Source: Geosiphon pyriformis
Lineage: Eukaryota; Glomeromycota; Glomeromycetes; Archaeosporales; Geosiphonaceae
Reading direction: 5' to 3'
DNA length: 64,000 nt
Assembly (NCBI GenBank): GCA_016748015.1
Contig: JAAOMT010000213.1
Location: 469,202 to 533,201, forward strand
The translations under genes and the position numbers were made by a program. The notes beneath the pieces were generated by a model. The model did not search any database, was not told the origin of the DNA, and saw nothing but the letters and a program-made list of their open reading frames with translations. Numbering within the stretch: position 1 is the stretch's first letter; every line of letters begins with the position of its first letter. This document shows, in pieces, positions 1 to 11,420 of the stretch.

Positions 1-849
1 TTAACACTTTTTAGACTTTTTTTCTTGTTTTTATGAACATTAGTTATCAATTTTTTTAATTGCATCCAAAAAATGTTGAACTATAATATTAATTAATAAA
101 CTGCTATTTAATATTAGATTTATGTAATAACTAACAACTTAAGTTTTATAAATAAGAGAAATAATATTATTACTAAGAGCTTATGTTAATTATTAAAAGT
201 GTTTATTGGTCTTTAATTGTTTTTTTTGAATATTAATAATTTTTTGAAGTTTTTTCAAAACTAAAAATATGTTATAAGTTATTTAAAAATAATATAAATA
301 GATGTTTCTATCAAATTTTTTACAATTAAATAAAAGCTTAATTTTTGAACAATTTTTAATAATTCTAATTTTGGCAAATTTTTAAATATTTTTACTTTTA
401 AAGCTTTATTTTTATTGTTAAATATTGAAACAATAATATTGAAATCTAAATTAAATTCCATTTTTTGTTTCTTGAATCTGGTATAGTTTAATAGCTTGTT
501 ATTGTTTTTTTGTATTTTTGTATTATTATCTGTTAAATTAAAACTAAATAAGAAAATTTTTTTTTAATTTGCATTTTTACTCTTTAAAAATGTGTCTATT
601 AATTTAAAGATTAATATTTTGTTGTTTTGATTAAAAAAATTTTTCTAAAAAAATTTACATAAGCCTAATTCATATTTGGATAAGATTTTAATTATTGTTA
701 ATTTTATTGTTTGGTTAATTATTATTTTTTAAACTAAAAAAAACATTAAAAAATTATTACAATTTTGTGTCAGATAATCAATATTTCTATATTAGTAACA
801 AACAAAAAAGCCTTGTTTTTTGAGTTTTAAGTTATATTAAGATTGCATT
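1..849. other. AT-rich intergenic stretch, no gene seen
   Basis: This stretch is extremely A/T-rich, with many homopolymer T and A runs. It contains only a short low-complexity open frame (279-461, - strand), which I take as chance. No RNA gene, LTR end or coding similarity is visible. Confidence 0.7.
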
Positions 850-1007
850 ATTTGGAAAACTTTTTTTTTCTCTTACCTCCAAATAATCCTCAAAGAGCGC
901 ATTTTCTGAAAAAGAAGTTTTTTAGTTTTTTTTGTTAAGTTTATATTAACATTTCTTTAACTAATAACCTCTTTGTCGGGAATTTAAAAGCTGCTTCTAG
1001 CAGTGAT

Positions 1008-2811
1008 ATGTCTAAAAAAAAAGCACCTAAAAGTACTCTTCATGGTCCTGCTGGTGGATCTTTCTCCCAAAAGAAAAAAGTGGTTCTTGGTAATGTTAAA
1101 CATTCAGATGATAAAAGAAACATTTCTCTTGTCAAACTTGGTTCTGATGACATGTACTCAGACATGGATAGTAATCAAGTTGTGGTGAAAACAATACAGT
1201 TATAGAAGGTATCAACAATGGATCACTTTTAGGCTCAACAGTTACTATTCTTAAAGCAAAAAGAATGAATTCCAGCATGGTTTTTGGGTCTCTTCTTGGC
1301 TCCCCCAATTATAAAATGGATTGATCCTAAGATTGTGAAAACCCCTGTGGAAGTTTCTGTTAGAAAATTATTTGCTTTGAATATTAATCTTTTGGCAGTG
1401 GAAGGCAAATTTACTACAGCAAAAACTCAGTTCATCAAGAAAATTTTTTCAACAGTCAATGGTTTTGGGAGGGCCACTACCCCCTCAAAATTTGAAGGGA
1501 TCATCTGATCAACATTTACCTTTGAAAAAGCATGGAAATAGCCGTATTATTGGCCAGAGAAAAAAGAATTGACATAAATAGCGATTTTAAAAGACAAGGA
1601 ATGAGGTCAGATTGGGCTGTGGTGATTAAGAAAATTCTCATGGATATACCTAAAGATATAATCATTGCCACAGTGTCTGAATTTGGGGAAATTAAGTCAA
1701 TTAAAATTTAACTGATTGGAATGTGACAAAAAGCTGTAGTAGAGTTTGCTAAATTAGACCAAGCTGATTTGTTAGTCTCTAAGTGGTCATTCCTGATTGG
1801 AAAGGATTCTGTGCACATAGCCAAAGCAGTGGGAGATTGTGAGACTTAGGCTTCAAGGGATTGGTTCAAAGTGCTTTTGTTTACTTTGCCAGTGGGAACA
1901 ACAGCACATGATTTTGGGACTCTTCTGGATAGGGCTGGTGGGAAAACTTGCATTATAAACAGATCTCTGAAAACCAGTAATAGGATTTGTTGTGCTGTAG
2001 TTGGTTTTGAATCTGATGATAATCTGGAATCTGCTTTTTACATGGAGCCAATTTTTGGCAGCGTTAAACTTTCTTGGACAAGGATAGATCTGGTTTGGTG
2101 TGAAAAATGCAGAAAGTTTGGTCATTCTGCTCTGAAATGTGATGCACCTGTTGCATTTCCATCTGAGCCCTCAAGAACATTTAAAAAAGTTGCATCTGAT
2201 GAACATCGTCTTCAATTGGCAAAGTTGTATAAAAAAAAGATGTTCTGATATCTTGGCCAGCTGCCTTTGGTGGCAAATTTTGGGCTCAAGTGGTCTCACT
2301 TGCTGGTCCTTCTGGTGGTTCTTGTTTCAGTAATAGTTCTGGTTCTAATCCCCCCCTTTTTGGTGTCTTAGATTTAATCAATAATTCTTTTCTCATTTTA
2401 GCTAACAACTCTTCTTTAAATGATTATCTGAATACTTTGAAATGCTCCTTAAAGCTCTTGACAGATCAGGTGTTCAGTATATTGATAAAATTAGGTGGCA
2501 TGGAACTGGTACCAATAGTGATTCCTTCTAGTGTTCTTCCTTCAGTCACTCCTGCCCTCTTGGTACCACGTTTGGATGTGGATATGACTTTGGACGATAT
2601 AATATTGGCTTCCACTTCTATTTCTTCTTTTTCAGCTGTTAATGACATTGTCCATAATTCTAGTTTTAGTTTTTCCAAGGTTCTAACCTCCAAGGTGGGT
2701 AAATTGGAATCAAAAATAGTAGTTTTTGAGGTTTCAATTGGTTCAGTTTTGGAAAAGTTAGATTGTCTACATTCTGGTGCAGGTTTTTTAGCTCTCCTTC
2801 TATCTCAATAA
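1008..2811 (+). pseudogene. LINE ORF1 (nucleic-acid-binding, CCHC knuckle), degenerate
   Basis: The first ATG of a basic N-terminus (Met-Ser-Lys-Lys-Lys) is at 1008. The coding trace then moves through three frames: 1008-1205, pieces at 1284-1508 and 1540-1850, 1871-2248, and 2290-2811. A C-x2-C-x4-H-x4-C knuckle (WCEKCRKFGHSALKC) lies at about 2097-2141, and a Ser-rich tail ends at a stop at 2811. In LINEs of this group ORF1 binds element RNA in the ribonucleoprotein. The frame changes near 1206, 1510, 1850 and 2250 and internal stops (for example at about 1709) show it cannot make a full protein. The closeness to mycorrhizal-fungus LINE ORF1 is from my memory of the family, not from a search. 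Confidence 0.8.
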
Positions 2812-2819
2812 CCAGTCTA

Positions 2820-5800
2820 GTTTGAAAGATTGCCACTTGCAATATTAGAGGGATAAACAATCCTGCCAAGCAGGATGACATTATTTATTGGCACAAAGAT
2901 ATAAACAATTTGATTTCAATTTTTACTGAGACTAAGTTAAAAGACAGAGTTTGTCTTTGGATTGCCAATAAATTTAATGGCATTCATGTTTTTACTTCTG
3001 GTTTGGATTTTGGTCACTTGAGTTTTGGTGTGGCAATTGTCATGGACAACTCTCTGGCAAGGCACGTTTGTAAGGTTTCTGAGGTGCCTGAATGGCTTTT
3101 CTCTATTAGATTACTTTTTAATAACAAACTTTCTGTTATAATTTTGGAACTGTATGCCAGCGCTTCTTCAGATGTTCAGTTTTTTTAGGCTGGCAACATC
3201 AATTTGCTAATTGCCAGGGCTGTGAACAAATCCTCCTTTATTGTGCTGAGTGGTGATTTCAATAAGAATGGTTTACATAAGAGTGCCAGTTTCAAGAAAT
3301 GCTTGGACCTCAGCTTGGTTAATTCTTTAGATAGGAGCTTGTTTGCTAAAATGCCAATGTGGGCTAACTTTTGAGGTGTTTCTAAAACTATTGATTACAT
3401 ATTCGTTTCTTACAACTTGGTTAGTGTGGTAGTTAATTGTGATGTAGCTGATGTTGATAATCATTTTGACTCTGATCATAGAGCAGTTTCTGTGTGTGTA
3501 GGCTTGAGTGAACTATTGGATATGCATTTGAATTCTATTCACAAGCAAGTGAATAAGGATTGTTGGAAGTATGATATCAAAAATGCTAACAATGTTAAGT
3601 AATGTGGGTTCAAAGTGTTAATGGCAGTGAATGCTGCTATGTTTTCTGAGAAGTTTGCTTCCTCTGTGGGTTTCTCTGATCTAGATTCTATGTGGGATAT
3701 TGTTCATAAAGTGATGGTTTTTTCAGCTAATAATTCATTTAAGAAAAAATGGTTTAAAGGCTTTGATAACATCTTTACCAAGGACTTTTCTAGGTTTTAC
3801 AGATTGGAAATTTTGGTTTCGAGAATAGTCAAAGTGTCCCATGGCCAGAACTCTGTGAGGTTTACATCTTTGATGAGTCATTGGACTTTTTTAGACTCTG
3901 ACAAAGCCTTGGCAGTACAGGTTCTTTTGGATTTTAGTACAGATTTTGATTGTGTTAGAACTGCTCTTTTTGGTGTGCGGAAATCTTATCATGTCTCCAA
4001 ACTTGCCAAATCTTTAAGAGTTCAGGAGTCAAGTATTAGGTCTGCCATTAATAAGCATATAAAGAGCTTCACTTCTGATAAGAGTCATACTATTAGGAGT
4101 GTTTTAGAGTGTCTGTTCCATAAAGTGGAATTGAATCATCTAGTTGTTGGTGACAAATTGATTCTGAAGTCTGAATTGGTTAAGACTAAGGTGGATGTAA
4201 TTATGGAGGGGTGGACTAAGAGACACAAGGTAGTTTCTGATATCTTTAGTAAATGGTCTTATCAATACCAGTCTCTGGAATATGTTTTTAATGGTGCTTT
4301 TTCAGGTGTGATGTAGCCAGTTGTTTTCGATAAATTGTTTGGTGTAATTTTTGATCTGCCTGATGGCAAAGCTGGTGGCCTTTCCAGTATTCCCAATAAA
4401 TTTTGGAAACACTGTGACAACTCTGTTATAGATATGCTTTTGGAGCTTTTGAACACTTGTTTAATTATTGAATCTGTGCCTAATTTTTGAAAGGAGGCTT
4501 GGGTCTTGATGATCTCTAAACCATACAAATGGGAGAAGGTTCTCATGAACACTCATTTTCACAGTTGGCTCAGTAATAAAAAATGCTCTGGAGAAAAACT
4601 GCAAACTCTGGCTAGTTTTACAGGACATGTGGAAGGCATATGATTCTGTTGGTTGGAAGCATCTTAAGAGAAATTTGATTAAAATTAAAATGTATAGCAA
4701 GTTCATACATTTTTTTGGTAGTATTCATTGCAACCACGTTAACAAGGTTATGACTGACTTTGGCTTAACTGATGAATATTATGTTCATGATAGCTTGGAT
4801 TAAGGGGAGGTTTTCTCGTTACTTCTCTGGCACATATTCTATGATCCTCTCCTTTGTGAGGTTAAGAGACAGGAAAGTGTGTGTGAGTACAGATTAAATT
4901 CGCATTTCATTTCAAAAAATGGTCATTTAGAACTCATTGCTGGGTTGTCTTCTTTTTTTGCTGCTGAAGCTTTTGTCAATGATACAATTTGGGTTGGTAG
5001 CAGTCAGAGTGCTACTCAGTATATTCTCAATATTGCCAGTGAATTTTTTTGGGTCAATGATATTTCTATTAATATAGACAAGACTGTTGTCATCCCTATT
5101 AATTGCAAAGTTGGTAGTCCTTCTTTGGTTATTAGTGGCTTACCCATTGTTATTGTGAAAAGAGAGGAATTTCATCAATATCTGGGCATCTATCTTTCAA
5201 CTAAGAGTCTTTCAAAGTCTAGCTTGGCCAAAGCACAATCAGATGTTTGGTTTTTCTCTAACCTTGTGCTAAGAAAGGCCATTTCAGATAAACAATTTTT
5301 GTACTTGGTTTTGGCTGTTCTCTATTCTATTGTGAGCTATAGGACTCAATTCAGTTTCATACCTTTTGATGTATACAACAAATAGAATACTTTGGTTCAG
5401 AAAAACCTTAAATTGAAATCCAGCCTTCCTCTTGACTTCCCAAATGATTCGATCCACCACCCTTTTTTTTATGGTTTGAAGTCTTTTGAGCAGGTGCAAT
5501 CTGAAGACAAAATAGTCTTGCTTGTGAGTTTTGCAAACTCTGGTGGGACTTTGGGTCATATGTTCTCTCATAGGTCTTATGACTTGTAAGTTTTGTGTTG
5601 GCGTCTTGTTCACCCTCTGAGTTTCTGAGTGTGTGTTTACATTAGTCCTTTGAATAATTTTTTAGCTGGTGTGGTCTGTATTTTGGCAAAAAATAATCTT
5701 TCTCTGAGTGGATCTTTGGGCAATCTATTTTGTCATCGGAGTGGGATCTCTATGTTAGTGGTTCTTGGAGAAGCTAAGTTTTGTGCATGTCTCTCCTCTT

Positions 5801-6592
5801 TACATTAGTATAGTGTTGTCTTTGTAGATCAGCTCTATAATTGCTATGATGCCGTTTTTAATTAGAAAACTTTTAAGTGCTGGAAGAGGTTGGATCCTCG
5901 TGGTCCGGTTCCTGAGTGGTTTGGTCTTTCTGTCACCTTTCTCAGTAATGTGACTTCTTTTTTTCCTGGTCTATTTCTCCTTGGGGGTGTTGGTAAGCTT
6001 TTGAACATTCTGGAGTCTCAAGAATTTAAGTTGGTATGTGATCAGTTGTCTTGTGTTAGTACTAGTAGTCTGTCTGTTTATACGGATGGTTCTCTAAGAA
6101 ATTTGGGCACCATACAGAGGAAGACTGATGCTGCTGTTTTTTTTGATAACATTGGTTTGGGTTTGGGCATAAGAGTCACTGGCTTGTTGTCTTCCACTTT
6201 GGCGGAGCTACAGGCCATAGCTCTGGCATTGGAATGTGTTCCTTCTCTTAGCTCAGTTTGCTTACACTCTGATAGTCAGACTGCTCTGGATGTATGCAAA
6301 TTGGAGCTGTGTTTTATTTGTTTGGATTTTCACATTCAGTGTTGGGTTGAACATCAGCATATTGTGAATATTATTCATTGCAAAAATTTGAGAGTGAATT
6401 GGATTAAAGTGAAAAATCACTCAGGTGTTGTGGAGAATGATTGTGCAGATACCCTTGCTGCTGTTGCCTTTGACTCTGATTGGCATCTTCTCCCTCGTTT
6501 AAAGAACCATTGTCTTTTAGCTGGTAGTGAGCTTGTTTCTGGTAATTCTAGACATTTTGTCTAAAATGTTTTTAGATCAGTTTATTGTGCAT
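2820..6592 (+). pseudogene. LINE ORF2, 5' part: APE endonuclease, reverse transcriptase, RNase H
   Basis: The endonuclease starts with ATCNIRG at about 2835. It continues with ETK near 2927, GDFN near 3251, IDYIF near 3391 and SDHRAV near 3472, which are the standard APE-type catalytic blocks. RT follows: a DGKAGGLSS block near 4361, the motif A region LQDMWKAYDSVGW near 4615, and the catalytic box as FVNDT near 4972, where the first Asp has become Asn. RNase H has YTDGS near 6076, AELQAI near 6205 and HSDSQ near 6265. The frame shifts near 4555, and too few codons lie between the fingers motif and motif A, so part of the RT fingers/palm seems deleted. Stops occur at about 3187, 3373, 4314, 5383 and 6562. 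Element B cuts the gene at 6592; it resumes at 16485. Confidence 0.87.
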
Positions 6593-6807
6593 TGTTACCA
6601 GACAAAATTAGAAATATTGTTTAGCATAAAATTACCCTTATAAATCTTATTATTAATTAGCATATATTATTATTTCAAATTATCACTTATTACATTAGCA
6701 AAATGTTCAAAATTATTATTTAATTAATAACTCAATTTGTACATAACACAAATATAACTTAAGTGCGATGATCAATCATGCAATACTCTGAAATATGTAA
6801 CATTCAA

Positions 6808-6921
6808 AAGTTTGCCAAAATTTGTAAAAATTTGCCAAAATAATTGATAGTTTACTGAAATATCTAATAGTTTGCAGAAATAACTTGTAGTTTGCCGAAA
6901 TGTATTTTTAGTTTAGCAAAA
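6808..6921 (+). repeat. U3 tandem motif array of LTR B
   Basis: About six to seven degenerate copies of a TTTGCCRAAA-like motif (also TTTACTGAAA, TTTGCAGAAA, TTTAGCAAAA) spaced roughly 18-22 bp, ending about 50 bp before the TATA box. The matching array in the 3' LTR is at 15712-15829. The position suggests upstream activator sites; that is inference. Confidence 0.7.
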
Positions 6922-6972
6922 TTGTAGAAAAGAGCAAAGTTCAAGTTCATAGAATAGTATTACGACAAGTTG

Positions 6973-6979
6973 TATAAAA
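6973..6979 (+). promoter_or_regulatory. Probable TATA box of LTR B
   Basis: TATAAAA follows the repeat array in the 5' LTR; the 3' LTR copy is at 15877-15883. It should mark the U3/R side of the element's promoter. No start site can be read from the sequence. Confidence 0.6.
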
Positions 6980-7576
6980 AAAGAGCTTCTTTCTTTGAAA
7001 AAATGTATCTTACTTCAAATTTAATAATTAGAATCATTCTTTACACACAAAAACAAAATAAATATCAAATAAATTCAAAATACCAAATTCTTAATTATTT
7101 CTCTTAAAATTAACCAATTCCTACTAACAGTTTGAAATTGATTAGCTACCAATTTCAGTAGACTGTTAAAGCACTTCCAGGCCTGGATCCAAAACGACTT
7201 CCATAAATTATCAGTTTTACTTTTTCTTTTACATTTCTTTTATTCTCTTTTTTTTCTTGTTATAAATCATTTGGGTAGTCTACAGACAAGAATTCCTGTA
7301 GAAGAGTTGACTTTCACAGCAAAGTAACTACACATCTTAGTGAGCTTCCAAATGAGCAATTCCTGGGAAAGAGTTGACGTTTACTACAACATAACTATAC
7401 AAAGTAACTGGCATAGAATTGGTCATTCCACTTATAAGCCCAGCAGTTCAAATTATAGGAAATAATTTGAAGATAAATTCAGTTATTGGAGGTTCAAATA
7501 CTTCCCATAATCATGAATTAACAGCATTACAACAAACATACAAGAACTAAAAAGAGACCAAAAACCTCTGGTAACA

Positions 7577-7594
7577 TTTGGTGCTCTTCTACAG
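7577..7594 (+). other. Primer binding site of element B
   Basis: TTTGGTGCTCTTCTACAG directly follows the LTR. All intact copies here have TTTGGTG at this place, so the primer tRNA should end in CACCA. I could not name the tRNA. Confidence 0.65.
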
Positions 7595-7620
7595 AAACAA
7601 CACAGCAAAACAACTTCAAA

Positions 7621-9470
7621 GTGGCGACCACACCAGACACAACAACTCTAGAGTATTACTAATCAATTTACACCCACTGCAAGCAAAGATTCAACATTCC
7701 AGATGGAATTGAAGTTGTCAAGAAATCAGTATACCAATACATTGAAAACTGCATCAACAATTATCTTTTTGGAAATTACAATATCTCAAAAGTTAGAAGC
7801 AACTTTTACAATAATTTAGTACACTATTCCCAGTTGGAAACTGAAGACCTTAACAGTAAAACACTTGCCACTTACTTTCAAAAACTAAATTTTAACATTA
7901 TCAAGTACTATGAAAAAACATATCTAGTGCAGTCTCAATACTCCATTGATTTTGAATCAGAAACAGAAACAAGCAACAAAGGCAAACAAAAATTGAAGCA
8001 ATATTCAAAAACCACCCCAAATACCCCAATACTACCAAAAACAACTGCCAAACACTTACAAACACCTGAACAAGGAACCAGTTCAAAACTTCCACTTACT
8101 ATCACATCTTTTTCAGCTTCACTTGCACAGGCACAAACACCTAATTTACCCTTAAATTGATTTGCAAGACTAGAAGATTTTACATCACCCAGAAGTCTCA
8201 CCAGACAACAAGAACCCCTTCAAACTAGTTCTAATCTCCTTGACTTTCTAGCTGAAAATCGAAGTGAACACTCTGAGACAGCAGTGAACAAAGAAAACAA
8301 CTCTGAAATATCTGAAGAAGAATCAATAGACAGTGAAAACAAAGAAGACAAAATGACAGCATACATCACAAAAATCCCTGAATTCAATGGAGAAAACATT
8401 GAGACCAGTCCCCAAGAATGGCTTGACCAAGTTACTAAAGCTGGAAAGGCAAATGGATGAAATGCTGCCAGAATATTAAGAACAATTCTCTACTTTCTTA
8501 AAGGAACAGCAGGTGAATGGTTTGAAAACTTAACCACCCCTTTTAATGACTAGACAGCTTTCAAAACTGCCTTCTTAAAACAATTCACTGATAACAATAC
8601 CTCAATCACTCTTTGAAATTGTTTTTGCAATATCAAACAAGAACCCTCCAAATCTGTTATGACTTATATTGGAAAATTCAACAAACTTCTCAGATGAATT
8701 CGCCAACTTGAAACTAATGATTATTATTCTGATGCTCAAATCTTGGATCAATTTATCACTGGTTTAAAAGATAAACTGATTAAAAAGGTTTGCCCACATG
8801 CCCCAGAAGATTTAAACTCTGCCATTCAGCATGCAAAAAAATATAAAATGGCCATGGAAGAAGCCAATCGTACAAAACTCATGAACTTAGTCATTGGAAA
8901 AACCAGCTCAGCAGCTGAAGAGAAAATTGACCAACTCACAAAGAAAGTTGAAAACTATTTCACCAACCAACAACAATAGCAATCCCAAAGATATCAACCA
9001 CCCTAAAGATGGAATCAAAACAGCTTCACATCACTCTCTAATAACCAGTCTCAGAGTTGCCATTACTGTGAAATTCTTGGCCACTGGAAAAAAGATTGCA
9101 GAAAGCTACAATGAAACCAACAAAATAGGAGTAATCAACATTACCCTCCACCACAACAATTTTATTATCAACCACCACCACCAGCTTACTATCCACCAAG
9201 ACCCCAATATCAAAGTAACTATTATCAGCCTGTCTCACAGCCAATTCAACAGCAATACCAACAATTACCCACACAACATTATCAAGTGCCTGCTTGAAGA
9301 TTAATTCCACAAAATCAATTTACACCACAAAACCAATACCAAGTAAACAACAATAGAATCAATTCAAACAACCAATTAGTTCTCCAAAATCCAGCTCAGC
9401 CAAAACCCACCTATTATTATACTCAACCTAGCTATTTTATAATACCTGAAGAACAGGATTTTCACCAAAC
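7621..9470 (+). pseudogene. Gag region of element B (GTG start, CCHC knuckle), degenerate
   Basis: Gag is the nucleocapsid precursor of the element's particles. The frame begins at GTG 7621 in the context AAAGTGGCG. No ATG lies in frame between this codon and the stop at 7519, and the family's conserved protein sequence starts at this codon. A retrotransposon Gag core with conserved Trp, Tyr and Phe positions lies at about 8390-8900. A zinc knuckle CHYCEILGHWKKDC is at 9058-9099. A Gln/Pro/Tyr-rich tail follows. At least ten in-frame stops occur (for example 7660, 8158, 8458, 8551, 8695, 8977), mostly at sites that read Gln, Trp or Arg in sister copies. The same frame continues into protease. 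Confidence 0.85.
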
Positions 9471-9540
9471 TGCATTCTTGGAAGGTAGAGCTGCAGCACA
9501 ACAACAAAACTCTTTCTATACTCCTACCACAATCCCACCA

Positions 9541-9990
9541 GCCAGAATTGCTGAAAATGCCAACTTTTCAGACATATTCCCTTTTGAGTTTAAAGCAAAT
9601 GAGTCACCATTCCTGTTTAGCAATGCGGCCACCAACGAACAAAAAGCAATCACTGCTATGTATACTGAAGCAGAAGTCGAAGGAAAGGCAATTCGTTTGA
9701 TCCTAGACAGTGGATTTGCCGGAAGCATCATCACCTACCAGTTAATACAACAGTTAAAGAGAAATGTTGACTGACCAGCTCAAACAGTAATTGTTACTGC
9801 CGATAGCATAAAAAAGACTCCAGTAGAAAAAATTGACAATTTTTTGTTCACTCTTGATGGAATCACCATTCCAGTCAAAGTTTTTGTAATAGATGTGCCC
9901 CAGTACCAAGCTTTTGTCAGAAATGATTGGCTTCAAAAAGCCAATACTAATCTGAATTGGAAGACACAAGAGTTAACAATCTCCTACTAA
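9541..9990 (+). pseudogene. Retropepsin-like protease of element B
   Basis: An aspartic protease domain in the same frame as Gag. The active site reads LILDSG at about 9697-9714, so the catalytic Asp-Ser-Gly is kept, though the next residues read Phe-Ala-Gly-Ser. A second part ends in the typical flap and beta region up to a stop at 9988. Stops at 9772 and 9988 break it. It would process the Gag-Pol polyprotein. No frameshift separates it from Gag. Confidence 0.85.
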
Positions 9991-10260
9991 GGACAACATG
10001 CCCAGGTACCTGCCACTTGTGGTACATTCAACAAATGCTCCAAAAAAGCCCTGGCTTTTGAATTCGAACTGGAAGAAAAAAAGCCCATCATTAAAACATT
10101 TATGACACTTGGATCAACCTCCAATTGAGCTGATAAAACTAAACAACAGTACTTTTCAACAAATAATTCTCTTGAAACAAAAGAACTAGTAACAACCGAA
10201 TGGAATGTTCCCTATTCAAAACCAGAACCACGAAAACAACGCCCTTATATTCCACTCAAA

Positions 10261-10870
10261 TGTAAGGACTGCCACAAGAAACTCTCTTCAATGGGAGCCT
10301 GCATTTCACCTGAAGAAGAATATGAAAATCATACTTGTTATTACTGCAAGGCTTGCCATAGAGAATGATGGGGCCATCTAATAAAAAGAAGCGGAAAATG
10401 GGATAACACCCCTTGTTTAACTTGTGGAGATATGCTACCAGAAGAATGCAATTGAATTGATGTAGCAATGAGAGGAGGAGTCTGCAATCAGACCTGCCAA
10501 TATGCTTTATCAATTGCAAAAAAAGTAAAAAGAGAAACACCTTTTAATACGGCATACAACAGTGCTCTCAACAAACTTTATTACTACTTCTATAATGCTG
10601 AGATGATTTTTGACCTAGCAATGGCATAAATTAATGGAGCTACCAAAGAAAATGTCCGTCAAATGAAGGAAGCAAAATACATTGAATACACCATAGAATT
10701 AGCTGAATTTGATTATGAAGATGAAGTAGAAGTCTACCACTAAATTGCAAGTCACACTTACCCAACCCAAAAAGCTCAAATTCAACAATTAGAGCAAATG
10801 AACATTAGACTATGCAAAGAATGCATTATGTCTTGTGATGAACAGTAGTGTCCTGAATGCTATGCTCTTA
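10261..10870 (+). pseudogene. Cys-rich domain between protease and dUTPase, element B
   Basis: Not a family I recognise. It opens with CKDCHKKLSSM and continues with CYYCKAC, then CLTCGDMLPEEC, then a helical stretch, and ends with CKEC...CPECYAL near 10815-10865. The paired CxxC units suggest a zinc-ribbon or treble-clef fold, which is inference. Equivalents occur at the same place in C (28060-28655), D (20972-21570), F (44172-44775) and E (51058-51665). Stops at 10366, 10456, 10627, 10741 and 10846 break this copy. Confidence 0.75.
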
Positions 10871-10999
10871 GCATTCCTCTGCCCAGTAAAAACAATGAGA
10901 ACAAAATTGAATTTGGAAAACCTGAAGCAACAGAAGAAATTGAAACAACACCCATCTATCTTATCAAAAACCAGCCTGCCTTACAACTCAAATACTTCA

Positions 11000-11420
11000 A
11001 CAACAATGAACAAGGAATAAAACCCGAAAAAGCACATGAAATTGATGCTGGATATGACCTAAGATATCCAGACAAGGATACTCTCATTCTCAAACCCAAA
11101 TCTCTTACAAAAATCAACCTTAAAATTGCTCTCAAAATCCCACCAGGAGCAATGGTTCAAATTGCCTCCCGGTTCTCTCTGGCAAGCAAAAAAATCAATG
11201 TTAGAGGAGGAATAATTGATGCTGGATATACTGGTGACATAACAGTAATACTCTAAAATGAAACTGACAAGCCATTTAAAATTGAACATGCCGAGAAAAT
11301 TGCCCAAGCCATTTATTTACCCTTAATCAACATTTCGGGTTTACAATTAGTCAATAAAAGAGAACTATTGAGAAAAAGTAAAAAAAGAATCCAAGGTTTT
11401 GGTTCAATTGGACAATTCAC
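11000..11420 (+). pseudogene. dUTPase domain embedded in Pol of element B
   Basis: Trimeric dUTPases hydrolyse dUTP to dUMP and limit uracil in new DNA. All five motifs are visible in order: DAGYDL at about 11044, SRFSLA at about 11167 (normally SRSSLA; one Ser is now Phe), GGIIDAGYTGDI at about 11203, EKIAQAIYLPL at about 11293 and QGFGSIG at about 11392. The Asp-Ala-Gly-Tyr core of motif 3 is intact. A stop at 11254 disables it. The domain is fused between the Cys-rich domain and RT in one frame, and is present in every element whose Pol is in the window except H, where it would lie beyond 64000. Confidence 0.9.

Larger units (their letters stand above)
6593..7576 (+). repeat. 5' LTR of element B
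   Basis: 984 bp, same length as its 3' partner at 15497-16480, with only scattered differences. It starts TGTTACCAG and ends CTGGTAACA, so the ends form a 9-bp inverted repeat. It contains a U3 repeat array, a TATA box and a T-rich tract near 7200-7260. Confidence 0.93.

Noticed and set aside
279-461. Small minus-strand ORF in the AT-rich left edge
   Set aside because: Low-complexity Ile/Lys/Phe/Leu/Asn composition as expected by chance in AT-rich DNA.
1853-2125. Minus-strand open frame inside LINE ORF1
   Set aside because: It is the complement of a conserved coding region with a zinc knuckle; many similar antisense frames across the window were dropped for the same reason.
7600-7625. 3' splice site (AAAG before TGG) bringing an upstream ATG to Gag
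   Set aside because: No pyrimidine tract before it and no conserved donor seen in U5; kept as the main alternative in the GTG finding.
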